Shown here in pieces: positions 8,630 to 16,460 of a stretch of 28,653 nucleotides of DNA. Origin of the DNA: Pseudomonadota bacterium (lineage in GTDB: Bacteria; Pseudomonadota; Gammaproteobacteria; Acidiferrobacterales; UBA6901); assembly GCA_021785795.1 (NCBI GenBank), contig JAJYEK010000040.1:1-28653 (forward strand). Direction: 5' to 3'. Below the pieces are notes generated by a model. The model saw only the letters and a program-made list of their open reading frames with translations. It did not search any database and was not told the origin of the DNA. Positions within the stretch are counted from its first letter, which is position 1, and each line of letters starts with the position of its first letter. A program made the translations under genes and the position numbers.

Positions 8630-9644
8630 ATCCCGGGGAAAGATTCAGGGTCCGCGCGGGCAAAGCGGCGTGGCGCTGATCACGGCGCTGTTGGTCGTGG
8701 CCATCGTCGCCGCGATCGCCGCGTATCTGAGCCTGAACCAGGAAGTGTGGATACGCCAGGTAGAGAACCTGGCGGACCGCTCGCAGGCGGAGGAGGTCCG
8801 CGACGGGGCGCTGGAGCTCGCGCTCAAGGTTCTCGACGACAATGCCAAGAAGAATAACCCGACGGACGATCTTACCCAGGGGTGGGCGCGCACGCTCCCG
8901 CCGATGCCGGTTGCGAACGGTACGGTTGCCGTCCGGATCTTCGACGCGCAGGCGCGGTTTAACCTGAACAGCCTGATGCGCGGGAACGTCCCGAGCCAGC
9001 CGGACATTGCAGTATTTCAGAATCTGCTGCTGTCTTTAGGCATCAATCCGATGATTACCGATGCGGTACTCGACTGGATCGGACCGCCTGGACAGCCCCG
9101 GCCGGACGGCGCCGAAAGCGACTATTACCTCACGCTCACCCCGCCTTACCGGGCCGCCAATCAGCCGCTGCAGAGCGTGGAGGAGCTGCGTCTGGTGCGC
9201 GGATTCAGCGCCAAGGCCGTTGAACTGCTGCGTCCGTACGTGGTGGCTCTGCCCATGCCGACACCCGTCAATATCAACACCGCCGGTGCCAGGGTCATGA
9301 GCGCGCTGTTTACGGCCATGCCGCTGCAGACCGCACGGAATCTGGTCGATCAGCGCGACAATACTCCGGACCCGTTCACGAGTGACGCGCAGCTTCAGGC
9401 CCGGGCAGGGCAGCCGCCGGAGAACAGCCAGACCTACGATGTGAAGACCTCTTATTTCATCGTCGACATCCAGACCTCTTTCGGACGCATCTTCAACGAC
9501 AGCCGGACGCTCGTCTACAGTCCGGGGGGAGGACAGCCGGTAAAGGTATTGTGGCAATCTGGTGTCCTCAGGGCGAACCTGCCGGCGAGTGCCAGCGTGG
9601 GGCTGCCGTCATCAGTGTCGGCATCGGGACAGAACGGTGGATAA
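8622..9644 (+). CDS. gspK: Minor pseudopilin GspK
   Basis: Large minor pseudopilin that caps the GspI-J-K tip. It has 340 residues. The leader ends QSG and is cut before VALITALLVVAIVAAIAAY; mature position 5 is Thr, as expected since GspK lacks the Glu5 found in the other pseudopilins. The large alpha-helical insert (SAM-like domains) shows LQSVEELRLVRGF and NINTAGARVMSALF. ATG 8622 was chosen because it gives the normal leader and overlaps the gspJ stop by 8 nt; the frame is open upstream inside gspJ. Confidence 0.94.
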   Translation: MNRSRGKIQGPRGQSGVALITALLVVAIVAAIAAYLSLNQEVWIRQVENLADRSQAEEVRDGALELALKVLDDNAKKNNPTDDLTQGWARTLPPMPVANGTVAVRIFDAQARFNLNSLMRGNVPSQPDIAVFQNLLLSLGINPMITDAVLDWIGPPGQPRPDGAESDYYLTLTPPYRAANQPLQSVEELRLVRGFSAKAVELLRPYVVALPMPTPVNINTAGARVMSALFTAMPLQTARNLVDQRDNTPDPFTSDAQLQARAGQPPENSQTYDVKTSYFIVDIQTSFGRIFNDSRTLVYSPGGGQPVKVLWQSGVLRANLPASASVGLPSSVSASGQNGG

Positions 9645-9754
9645 CGGTTACACTGTTGTGGCTATTGCTTGGCGCTGCCATGATCTGGCATGACTAAATA
9701 CCTTCCGAAAATTGACCGTGTGAAGACGAGAACAGCCCCGCCAATCGACCTGTC
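9645..9754 (+). other. 110-nt gap between gspK and gspL
   Basis: The gap contains no gene. It holds a small inverted repeat, TGCCA-TGATC-TGGCA, near 9678-9692, and AT-richer DNA than its surroundings (CTAAATACC, GAAAATTGACC). I could not find a -35/-10 pair with acceptable spacing, nor a terminator. It is one of only two wide breaks in the otherwise tightly packed operon. Confidence 0.4.
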
Positions 9755-11035
9755 ATGAACGCACCGCTGAAAAATTACGCCTTGAACTTCCGCATCCAGG
9801 ATCACGGGCTTCTCAGTCTGCGGCTCCCGGCTGGCTGGCCCGAGAGCAACCTAGCTGTCTCGTGGTGGTGGCGCGGGATGGACGGCGAAATGCGCCACGG
9901 CGAGGTGTCCCGTCTGGACGATCTGCCGCCGGCTCTGCGCACTGCGCGCGTTCGTGTCTGGACTCCGGCTGCGGAGACCATGCTGGCGCAGGTGACGCTG
10001 CCGACAAGATCGCGCGCCCGCATCGCCCAGGCGCTGCCGTACGCGCTGGAGGACCAGCTGCTGGGTGAACCGGAGAGCCTCCATTTTGCCTATCGTCCCC
10101 AGGGCGGCGGCAGTCTGGCGGTGGGCGTCACGGCGCGCGCGCGGCTCCAGGCGTGGATCAGGGCCCTGAAGGAGGCGCGACTGGAGCCGGCGATACTGTG
10201 TCCTGCGACCCTGGCGCTGCCTTGGGATGGCACTGGCTGGTCGGTGACGCCGGACGGCAACGAGCTGATTGTGCGCACGGGTGCGTGGTCGGGATTTTCC
10301 TGCGATCTGCCGCCCGGCCGGGACGTGCCGGAGGCGCTCATCATCGCCGTGCGCGAGGCGCGCGCCGGCGGGATGGCTCCGGAATCACTGTCGTTTTACA
10401 ATCCGCCCGCGGGGACCGATTTCGGGCGCTGGTCCGACGATCTGCAGCTGCCGGTGCAGGGCGTGGAGGAGGAATTCTGGGCGCGGCCTTCCGGCGCTTC
10501 GGGGTTCAGCCTTCTGCAGAACGAGTTCTCTCCGGTCGATCCGCTGCGCCAGACGCTGCAGGCGGTGCGGCCGGCTGCAATCGTACTGCTGCTGTGGGTG
10601 GTGATCGGGTTCTGCGTTAACCTCGGCACCTGGTGGCACTTGAAGCATGTCGAGCTCGCGCAGCGCCATGAGATGTACGAGCTGTTCCGGCGCAGCTTTC
10701 CCGACGCCCACACCATCGTGGATCCTCCCTTGCAGATGGCCCGGGAGCTGGCGGCATTGCAGTCCGGCAGCGGCCGGCCGGTGCCTGGAGACTTCCTGCC
10801 TTTGCTGGCCGACGTGGCTCCGGCGATGCAGTCGGTCCCGGCGAGCCATCTGCGCGGCCTGAGCTACTCGGACTCGGGTCTTACCCTCGACTTGCGCGTA
10901 GCGGACTATCAGACCATAGAGGCGCTGCGCAACGCGCTGGTTGCCCGTGGCCTGCGTGCCAAAGTGCTGGATGCGGCCAGCCATCGCGGAATCGTTGATG
11001 GCCGGATCCGCGTCAAGCCGGGAAGAACATTGTGA
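9755..11035 (+). CDS. gspL: Type II secretion protein GspL
   Basis: Inner-membrane protein that recruits the ATPase GspE to the platform. It has 426 residues. The N-terminal cytoplasmic part (about 1-265) has the actin-like fold of the family, with the typical early segment QALPYALEDQL; one membrane helix lies at about 272-292 (IVLLLWVVIGFCVNLGTWW); the periplasmic C-terminal part is the ferredoxin-like domain that pairs with GspM. The ribosome-binding site in front of ATG 9755 is weak. The stop overlaps the GTG start of gspM in GTGA. Confidence 0.92.
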   Translation: MNAPLKNYALNFRIQDHGLLSLRLPAGWPESNLAVSWWWRGMDGEMRHGEVSRLDDLPPALRTARVRVWTPAAETMLAQVTLPTRSRARIAQALPYALEDQLLGEPESLHFAYRPQGGGSLAVGVTARARLQAWIRALKEARLEPAILCPATLALPWDGTGWSVTPDGNELIVRTGAWSGFSCDLPPGRDVPEALIIAVREARAGGMAPESLSFYNPPAGTDFGRWSDDLQLPVQGVEEEFWARPSGASGFSLLQNEFSPVDPLRQTLQAVRPAAIVLLLWVVIGFCVNLGTWWHLKHVELAQRHEMYELFRRSFPDAHTIVDPPLQMARELAALQSGSGRPVPGDFLPLLADVAPAMQSVPASHLRGLSYSDSGLTLDLRVADYQTIEALRNALVARGLRAKVLDAASHRGIVDGRIRVKPGRTL

Positions 11036-11553
11036 AACGGTCGATACTGTCATTTCTGGAACCCTATCTTGCGCGCTGGCGGGCGCTGCAGGCGCGCGAA
11101 CGTGTGGCCGTGGTCATCGCTGCCGTGGCGCTCGGCGGGTTTCTGTTTTATGACGTCCTGTGGGCGCCCATGCAGCATGAGTTGCACCAACTGCGTGTCG
11201 CGGTTCCGCGCGACCGCGCGCGCCTGACCGTCATGCGTGCCCAGGCGCTGCAGATCCGGCAGCTGCGCGCCGGAGGAAAGATTGCGCATGTCTCAGGTGG
11301 CGCCGCGATCCTTGCGACTCTCGAACGGTCGGCGGCGGCCTATGGTCTCCAGCAGTCGCTTACCCAGATGGAGCCGGACGGCGCGAACGGAGCACGTTTG
11401 ATACTGCAAGGGGTGGGGTTCAATACGCTGGTCACCTGGCTCGGCGTGTTGCAGACACGCAATGGCGTGCGCATCGAAAACGCGGCGATCGAGGCGAAGG
11501 CGGCGCCTGGAGTCGTCGATGCACATCTGGAGCTGCGGGGGCCGGGGACGTGA
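11032..11553 (+). CDS. gspM: Type II secretion protein GspM
   Basis: Bitopic inner-membrane partner of GspL. It has 173 residues: a short cytoplasmic N-terminus, one membrane helix at about 23-42 (VAVVIAAVALGGFLFYDVLW), a helical stretch, and the C-terminal periplasmic ferredoxin-like domain. The GTG start lies in the GTGA overlap with gspL, and the end forms another GTGA overlap with gspN, so translation of L, M and N is probably coupled. Confidence 0.9.
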   Translation: MKRSILSFLEPYLARWRALQARERVAVVIAAVALGGFLFYDVLWAPMQHELHQLRVAVPRDRARLTVMRAQALQIRQLRAGGKIAHVSGGAAILATLERSAAAYGLQQSLTQMEPDGANGARLILQGVGFNTLVTWLGVLQTRNGVRIENAAIEAKAAPGVVDAHLELRGPGT

Positions 11554-12323
11554 CGCGGCGCTGGCTGTGGTATGCCCTTTCGGGGCTGGCGTTGTATCTG
11601 GTTTTCGTGGTTGCCACAGCACCGGCGGCGTGGGTGTCCTGGGCGCTCGCGCGCGCAAGCGGCGGCACTTTGAACATTGACCGCCCTGGTGGAACCGTCT
11701 GGCACGGACGCGGAGCCCTGGTGATCCGCAACGCCTCCACGCTGCCCCGCAGTCTGGGGACGGTCCACTGGGCGCTTAATCCTCTGTGGTTGTTCGCAGG
11801 CCGGCTGCACGTGCATGCCGTCATGCGCGGGCCCGGTACCGATATTCGGGCAGATGTCGCTCTCGGTTATCACCGGGTCGCGCTGAGCGCCGTAGACGCC
11901 AGTTTCCCGGCGCAGTTCCTCAGCACCTTGTACAGTCCGGCAGCGCTGTTCGGTCCTGCTGGGCAGCTTCATATCGATGCCAAGCGGTTCGCGCTCGACG
12001 GCGGGGCCGCGAGCGGAAGCGCGGTGGTCCAATGGCGGCAGGCGGCCAGCAGCCTGTCCAGTGTGCGGCCGTTCGGCAATTACCGGCTATCCCTGGACGG
12101 CCAGGGCCGCGTTGCGGCGCTCAAGCTGCAGACTCTCGGGGGCAGCCTGATGTTGACCGGACAGGGCAGTTGGCAGCCCGCCAACGGACAAATCCGGTTC
12201 AGCGGGCTGGTGAGTCCTGCTGCCAACGGGCCGGCGCTCGAGCCGCTGCTCCGGTTGTTCGGTCCAGATCATGGCGGCGGCCGGCGCAGCTTCGACATAA
12301 GCGCCAGACTGGCCGCTTTCTGA
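11550..12323 (+). CDS. gspN: Type II secretion protein GspN
   Basis: Accessory protein found in some type II systems (Klebsiella, Xanthomonas and relatives) but missing from others; its exact job is unsettled. It has 257 residues, with an N-terminal membrane anchor (about 4-27) and a periplasmic beta-rich region. The motif LNIDRPGGTVWHGRGALVI followed by WALNPLWLFAGRL is characteristic of the family. It starts with GTG overlapping the gspM stop. It closes the gsp gene set; the next gene on this strand begins 9 nt later. Confidence 0.88.
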   Translation: MTRRWLWYALSGLALYLVFVVATAPAAWVSWALARASGGTLNIDRPGGTVWHGRGALVIRNASTLPRSLGTVHWALNPLWLFAGRLHVHAVMRGPGTDIRADVALGYHRVALSAVDASFPAQFLSTLYSPAALFGPAGQLHIDAKRFALDGGAASGSAVVQWRQAASSLSSVRPFGNYRLSLDGQGRVAALKLQTLGGSLMLTGQGSWQPANGQIRFSGLVSPAANGPALEPLLRLFGPDHGGGRRSFDISARLAAF

Positions 12324-12332
12324 TGCTGTCCA

Positions 12333-13334
12333 GTGACTAGCCCTAAGCCTTCCCGCAATCCGGTGTCCGCCGCAAGCGCGATGGTCCGAAAGTACTGGTT
12401 GGCACTGCTGATCATCGGCGGACTGGTGTCCGCGGGCATTTTTTTTCACCGCGAGCTGGGACAGATCGACCACCCGCTGCACGTGTCTCTCAGCTTCCTG
12501 CCAATCGCACTGGTGCTGCAGGCAGTCTACTGGCTGTTTCTGAGCGTGCTATGGAAGCGCATTGTTGCCGAAGTCACCGGAACGCGTTTGCCCCTCAAAG
12601 AGAGCCTTTTCCAGCTGTGCCTCGTGAGCATCGCGAAGTATGTCCCCGGAAAGCTCTGGGGCGCAGTGGCGCGGGGCGCGCGCATGAAGCGGCGCGACGG
12701 TATCGGCGCGCAGCAGATCATCGTCGCGACCTGCGTAGAGCAGTTTTTCGTGCTGTACTCGGCGGTGGTTGTGGCTGCAGCGCTACTTGCAGGGCGGTAT
12801 AACAGTGCGTGGGCCTGGGGCCTGTTGGCCGCATCCGTTGCCGGTGCGATCCTTGGACAGCGCTATCACGGACTAGCTGTGAGGCTAATATTGCGGTTCT
12901 ACGTGCGGCTGAGAGGCGGTGAACGGGAGGCCTCAGCCGTGAAGAACTTGCCCGGCCCGAAATATTATTTCCTCTTGGGCGCGTACGCGGCACAATGGGT
13001 GATCCTCGGGTTGGTGTTTGCCTTCGTCTATTTCACCTTTTTTCTTGTGCAGCCCGGGAGCAGGTTAATCTATTCCCTGCTGCTCGCCAACACCGTCAGC
13101 ATCACCGTCGGATTCCTGGCGGTATTTGCGCCCGGCGGCATCGGTGTACGGGAAGCCGTGAGTAGCGCGATCTTGGCCTCCCAGATTCCACTGACCAATG
13201 CAGTTCTTGTGAGTCTGCTGTTCCGTCTGTGGCTCATCGTCACGGAGATTGTGTTGGGCGCGATCGCCTTCTGGGGGTCGGGACGCGAGGTGATCGCGGC
13301 GCTGCGCCGGTCGGGGTCGACTGCCGACGAGTAA
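12333..13334 (+). CDS. Flippase-like / LPG-synthase TM-family membrane protein
   Basis: A 333-residue polytopic membrane protein with about seven or eight hydrophobic segments. The motifs KYVPGKLWGAVARG and FAPGGIGVREAV are hallmarks of the lysylphosphatidylglycerol synthase transmembrane (UPF0104, AglD/MprF N-terminal-like) family, whose members sit beside glycosyltransferases and are proposed lipid or lipid-sugar flippases. There is no soluble synthase domain, so this is not MprF itself. The start is GTG 12333, 9 nt after gspN; an ATG at 12381 (MVRKYW) is an alternative. It appears to be the last gene of the gsp transcript, yet it faces the sugar-transfer operon convergently with 37 nt between them, so its partner could be either. 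A run of eight T occurs at 12439-12446. Confidence 0.82.
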   Translation: MTSPKPSRNPVSAASAMVRKYWLALLIIGGLVSAGIFFHRELGQIDHPLHVSLSFLPIALVLQAVYWLFLSVLWKRIVAEVTGTRLPLKESLFQLCLVSIAKYVPGKLWGAVARGARMKRRDGIGAQQIIVATCVEQFFVLYSAVVVAAALLAGRYNSAWAWGLLAASVAGAILGQRYHGLAVRLILRFYVRLRGGEREASAVKNLPGPKYYFLLGAYAAQWVILGLVFAFVYFTFFLVQPGSRLIYSLLLANTVSITVGFLAVFAPGGIGVREAVSSAILASQIPLTNAVLVSLLFRLWLIVTEIVLGAIAFWGSGREVIAALRRSGSTADE

Positions 13335-13371
13335 TGCGGAAATGCCGTCCGTAACCCGGATGCCTCGCTGC

Positions 13372-14568
13372 TCAGCGTAGCAGTTCGCCCAGGATCGCTT
13401 CGACCGAGGCCGCATTGGCCAAATGTTGCTCATAGAATCGGCGGGCGCGTTGCGCATAGTCGGTCCGCGCCGTGGCGTCCCGGGCGAGCGACAGGATGCC
13501 CGCTGCCAGCGCCGCGGGATCGCCGATGGCTGCTGTTGCGAACGGGGCATGATCTGCGTCGCTGATCAGTTCGAGCGCACAGGTTGTTTCTCCAGTAATG
13601 ACCGCCCGCCCGCAGGCCATGTAAGCGTAGTTCTTGAGCGGCCAAACCCGTTGTGCCTTGTTCGTGGTGCCAAATATGCCGAGACAGATGTCAGCACGAC
13701 GGATCTCTCCGGCCAAGTCCGCGGCATCCTGCCATTCTTCGATCCAGACGTAGTTCCGGCAGTCCTCGCGCTCAAGAATGTTCCTTACCGACTCCCCGGT
13801 CTGCCCGTAGCCGATGAGACGGAATGCTATATTGGCTTCGTCTCTCAGCAGAGCGATGGCTTGTGCGATGATATCAACCCCCTGTAGTGGCACAAATGTC
13901 CCGATGAACAGCACTGTGCATGGCCCAGTACGGGGGACGTAAGGGACGTGAAAATAGATCTGTTCTCCGATCGTCAGCGGCAAGGGGACTACCTTTCCCG
14001 CGGGAAGGCCGAACAGCGCAGTCAGGTGGGCGGCGTTCATCGCGGTATCGGTAACGACCCGATCGGCTAGCCGGTAGCCTCGCTGCTCGATGCGGCGCAG
14101 CAGCCGCGCTGGCAGGCTCTTGCCGGAGAGCAGGGCGCGGTCTGAAACTGCCGTGTCGTACAGCGAAATGAACGCATCGGCAATGATTCTTCCCGGTCGC
14201 AGGGACCGCGGGAGAAACGAAAGGCAGCACAGTAGCAGCGGAGCCGGGTAGGGAATGTATACCGGTTTCGAGCGTGCGTGCAGCACGCATGCGGCCACAG
14301 CGCGTGCGTGGCAGCGGAAGGCGCGGAATGCCGTGCACGTGATGGATGCGAGACGGCTCGCTGCCCAGCGGCGGCGCCGCGCAAACGGTCGCCAGCGCAG
14401 CGCGAAGCCATATTCACGGGCCGCAACCTTGCCGGAATTGACGAGTCCGAGGACCCTGTACCGAACGTTTGGGTAGGCGTCTGAAGGATCGTGGACTCCG
14501 ACGATGAAGATCTTGTGGGGAGCGCCACTGGTCGGGAGTGGCCCGGGTCTCGAGTCAGTCGGACTCAT
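13372..14568 (-). CDS. Glycosyltransferase, GT4-like
   Basis: A predicted cytoplasmic sugar transferase of 398 residues with a GT-B fold. The C-terminal half has the nucleotide-sugar-binding Rossmann pattern: a strand and P-loop-like start VLFIGTFVPLQGVDIIAQA, then FRLIGYGQTGE, and the donor-site region PLKNYAYMACGRAVITGET. The N-terminal half is Arg-rich and less conserved-looking; an YIPYP...LLLCCLSFLP segment is hydrophobic and may be a membrane-association patch. ATG 14568 overlaps the methyltransferase stop in ATGA; the frame is open further upstream to 15021, but that part is the shadow of the methyltransferase gene. It is the last gene of the leftward sugar-transfer operon. The substrate cannot be read from sequence. 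Confidence 0.85.
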   Translation of the reverse strand: MSPTDSRPGPLPTSGAPHKIFIVGVHDPSDAYPNVRYRVLGLVNSGKVAAREYGFALRWRPFARRRRWAASRLASITCTAFRAFRCHARAVAACVLHARSKPVYIPYPAPLLLCCLSFLPRSLRPGRIIADAFISLYDTAVSDRALLSGKSLPARLLRRIEQRGYRLADRVVTDTAMNAAHLTALFGLPAGKVVPLPLTIGEQIYFHVPYVPRTGPCTVLFIGTFVPLQGVDIIAQAIALLRDEANIAFRLIGYGQTGESVRNILEREDCRNYVWIEEWQDAADLAGEIRRADICLGIFGTTNKAQRVWPLKNYAYMACGRAVITGETTCALELISDADHAPFATAAIGDPAALAAGILSLARDATARTDYAQRARRFYEQHLANAASVEAILGELLR

Positions 14569-15338
14569 CTGCGCGCGAGCACCAAATAGCCGTCCCCGAT
14601 GCCGGCGCCCTTCACCAGATCCTGCAGCAGGAAAAACGGTTTCATCAGTGCCGGAACCGGGAGCACGCCGAGCCGGCGTGCGTGCGAGCGCTCGCTGCCG
14701 CTGCGCTTGGTAGCCTCCGCTTGTGGAAGCGGACGCCGTCGCAGCTGCCGGCCGTAGTAGATTCGGTAGGGAAGCGCGAGCAGATGAGTGACGGGAAATC
14801 CGTAACACCACAGCGTGATGGTCTGCAGGCGTGCGGCGGCCAGCTTGCGGGACAGTTCGTCGTACTCGTAGCGGCGGAAATGCCCGGCATACTCGTCCGC
14901 GGCCTGCCATTTGCGCATGAATGCCGGCACCGACAGTAGCAGGTGGCCGCCGGGACGCAGCATGCTGCTGACAGCATCGAATGCTGTGGCATCGTCTTCG
15001 ATGTGCTCGAAGACCTCGCAAGCCACGACGAGATCATAGGTTGGTCCGATCTCCATGGACCGGAAATCGCCCTCCCGGACGGTCAGGGCTGCCTGGCCCG
15101 CGGTCCGCTGCCTCAGCACCGCCGCGCTGTGCTCGGAAAATTCGATCAGGTCGCCTGTTGCGTCGGGCAGTGTGGCGGCAAGGAACAGTCCGATGTCTCC
15201 CTGTCCGGGACCGATTTCGGCGAAGCGCGAGACCGGTCCGGGAATGCTGCGGAGAAGCTGTTCCACCAGGCGCAGCCGCATCAGATAGCGGGGGCCGGGC
15301 GCGGAAACGAAGTGGAATATCGAGGCGGGTGCAGTCAT
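14565..15338 (-). CDS. Class I SAM-dependent methyltransferase
   Basis: A 257-residue predicted methyltransferase. Motif I reads FAEIGPGQGDIG (about 39-50), motif II lies around the acidic segment LIEFSEHSA, and DLVVACEVFEHI with LRPGGHLLLSVP are the following conserved strands of the Methyltransf_11/23 type. The C-terminal third carries a hydrophobic patch (TLWCYGFPVTHLLALPYRIYY) that may interact with membranes. The stop overlaps the start of the GT4-like gene by 4 nt. Its context between two glycosyltransferases suggests that it methylates a sugar or lipid-linked glycan, but the target is inferred, not seen. Confidence 0.88.
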   Translation of the reverse strand: MTAPASIFHFVSAPGPRYLMRLRLVEQLLRSIPGPVSRFAEIGPGQGDIGLFLAATLPDATGDLIEFSEHSAAVLRQRTAGQAALTVREGDFRSMEIGPTYDLVVACEVFEHIEDDATAFDAVSSMLRPGGHLLLSVPAFMRKWQAADEYAGHFRRYEYDELSRKLAAARLQTITLWCYGFPVTHLLALPYRIYYGRQLRRRPLPQAEATKRSGSERSHARRLGVLPVPALMKPFFLLQDLVKGAGIGDGYLVLARR

Positions 15339-15449
15339 TGTGCTGTGCGAAGCCGGCTCGGCGGAAGGTCGGTACCGGCAAAGTCTGCAGTGTAAGTACG
15401 TCGGGGACCGGATCCGGCTTGGCGTGGCCTCGGTGCCCGCGTACGGCGG

Positions 15450-16382
15450 CTAGATTCGTTCACTGTCCTTGTAATTGAGCGCGCTCAGCTGTTCCGAGAC
15501 AAGGCCGATCAGGAACACCAGTATCGACGTAACGAAAAGTAGTGCACTCATGTTGGTGAACCGGCCGCTCGTCATGAAGGTATACAGATAGCGACCCAGT
15601 CCCATTAGGAAAAAGGCGACGCTCACCGGAACAAACAGCTTGAGCGGAGAATACAGCGTACCAATCTTGAAGATGATGAGCAGAAATCGGAAGCCATCGC
15701 GCAGCAGGCGGATATGGCTCTTTCCGATGCGCGGCTGGGCTATGATAGGAATGTACGCGACACCGTAGCCGGCGCGAAAGAAACTCATCGTTATCGTGGT
15801 CGGATAGGAAAATCCGTTTGGGAGCAGGTACAGGAATTTGCGGAACTTGTCGGCACGAACGGCGCGAAATCCTGAAGTAAGATCGGCAATGGAACGCCCG
15901 GTCATCCAGCTGGCAAGCCGGTTATAAAACCCATTGGCCGTTGCCCGGTGCAGCCCTGCATGCGAATTCGCGGACCGGGCGCCCACCACCATATCGAAGC
16001 CTTCGTCGAGTTTTGCCAGCAGTCGCAGGATGTCCGCCGGTACATGCTGTCCGTCCGCATCCAGAAAGACCAGCGTTTTCCCTTGGGCTACCCGTGCTCC
16101 GTGCTTGACCGCCGCACCGTTTCCCATGGAGTAGGGGTGCGAAACCACGGCTACTCCGTGGGCGCGGCAGACCTCGGCCGTATCGTCGGTAGAGCCATCG
16201 TCAACCACGAGAATGTCGATGCCGGGACATTCCCGGTGTAGTGCCGGCAGAATCCGGCGCAATCCATCGGCCTCATTCCTGGCGGGAAGAATCGCCGTGA
16301 TCTCCGCTGTCGTGACGTTCAAGTCGGACAGGCGCGAGGAGGAGGTGACAGCCTCACGTTCCGCTAAATGCATAGTCCTCAT
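15450..16382 (-). CDS. Family 2 glycosyltransferase, DPM1/GtrB-like, with two C-terminal membrane helices
   Basis: A 310-residue GT-A transferase that probably loads a sugar from a nucleotide donor onto a polyprenyl phosphate. It shows ILPARNEADGL (31-41), the UDP-binding DDGS at 61-64, the metal-binding DADGQH at 108-113, and an acceptor-side segment DLTSGFRAVRADKF. Two membrane helices follow near 240-262 and 278-300, the layout of polyprenyl-phosphate sugar transferases. ATG 16382 was chosen; ATG 16373 is preceded by GAGGA but too closely, and a TTG at 16412 extends the frame. It lies 78 nt downstream of the GT-C-like gene and 111 nt upstream of the methyltransferase, on the same strand. 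A matching GT-C enzyme next door fits donor supply. Confidence 0.9.
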   Translation of the reverse strand: MRTMHLAEREAVTSSSRLSDLNVTTAEITAILPARNEADGLRRILPALHRECPGIDILVVDDGSTDDTAEVCRAHGVAVVSHPYSMGNGAAVKHGARVAQGKTLVFLDADGQHVPADILRLLAKLDEGFDMVVGARSANSHAGLHRATANGFYNRLASWMTGRSIADLTSGFRAVRADKFRKFLYLLPNGFSYPTTITMSFFRAGYGVAYIPIIAQPRIGKSHIRLLRDGFRFLLIIFKIGTLYSPLKLFVPVSVAFFLMGLGRYLYTFMTSGRFTNMSALLFVTSILVFLIGLVSEQLSALNYKDSERI

Positions 16383-16460
16383 AACATCGAGTATAGAGCA
16401 TGCCGGGCGCAACGGGCAGATGGTGTGCGGAGGAACGCGGACGGCCGGAGCGATGCTGTA

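Noticed and set aside
14569..15021. N-terminal extension of the GT4-like gene by 151 codons
   Set aside because: The extension is the methyltransferase gene read in another frame; the ATGA overlap at 14568 gives a natural start and a family-length product.
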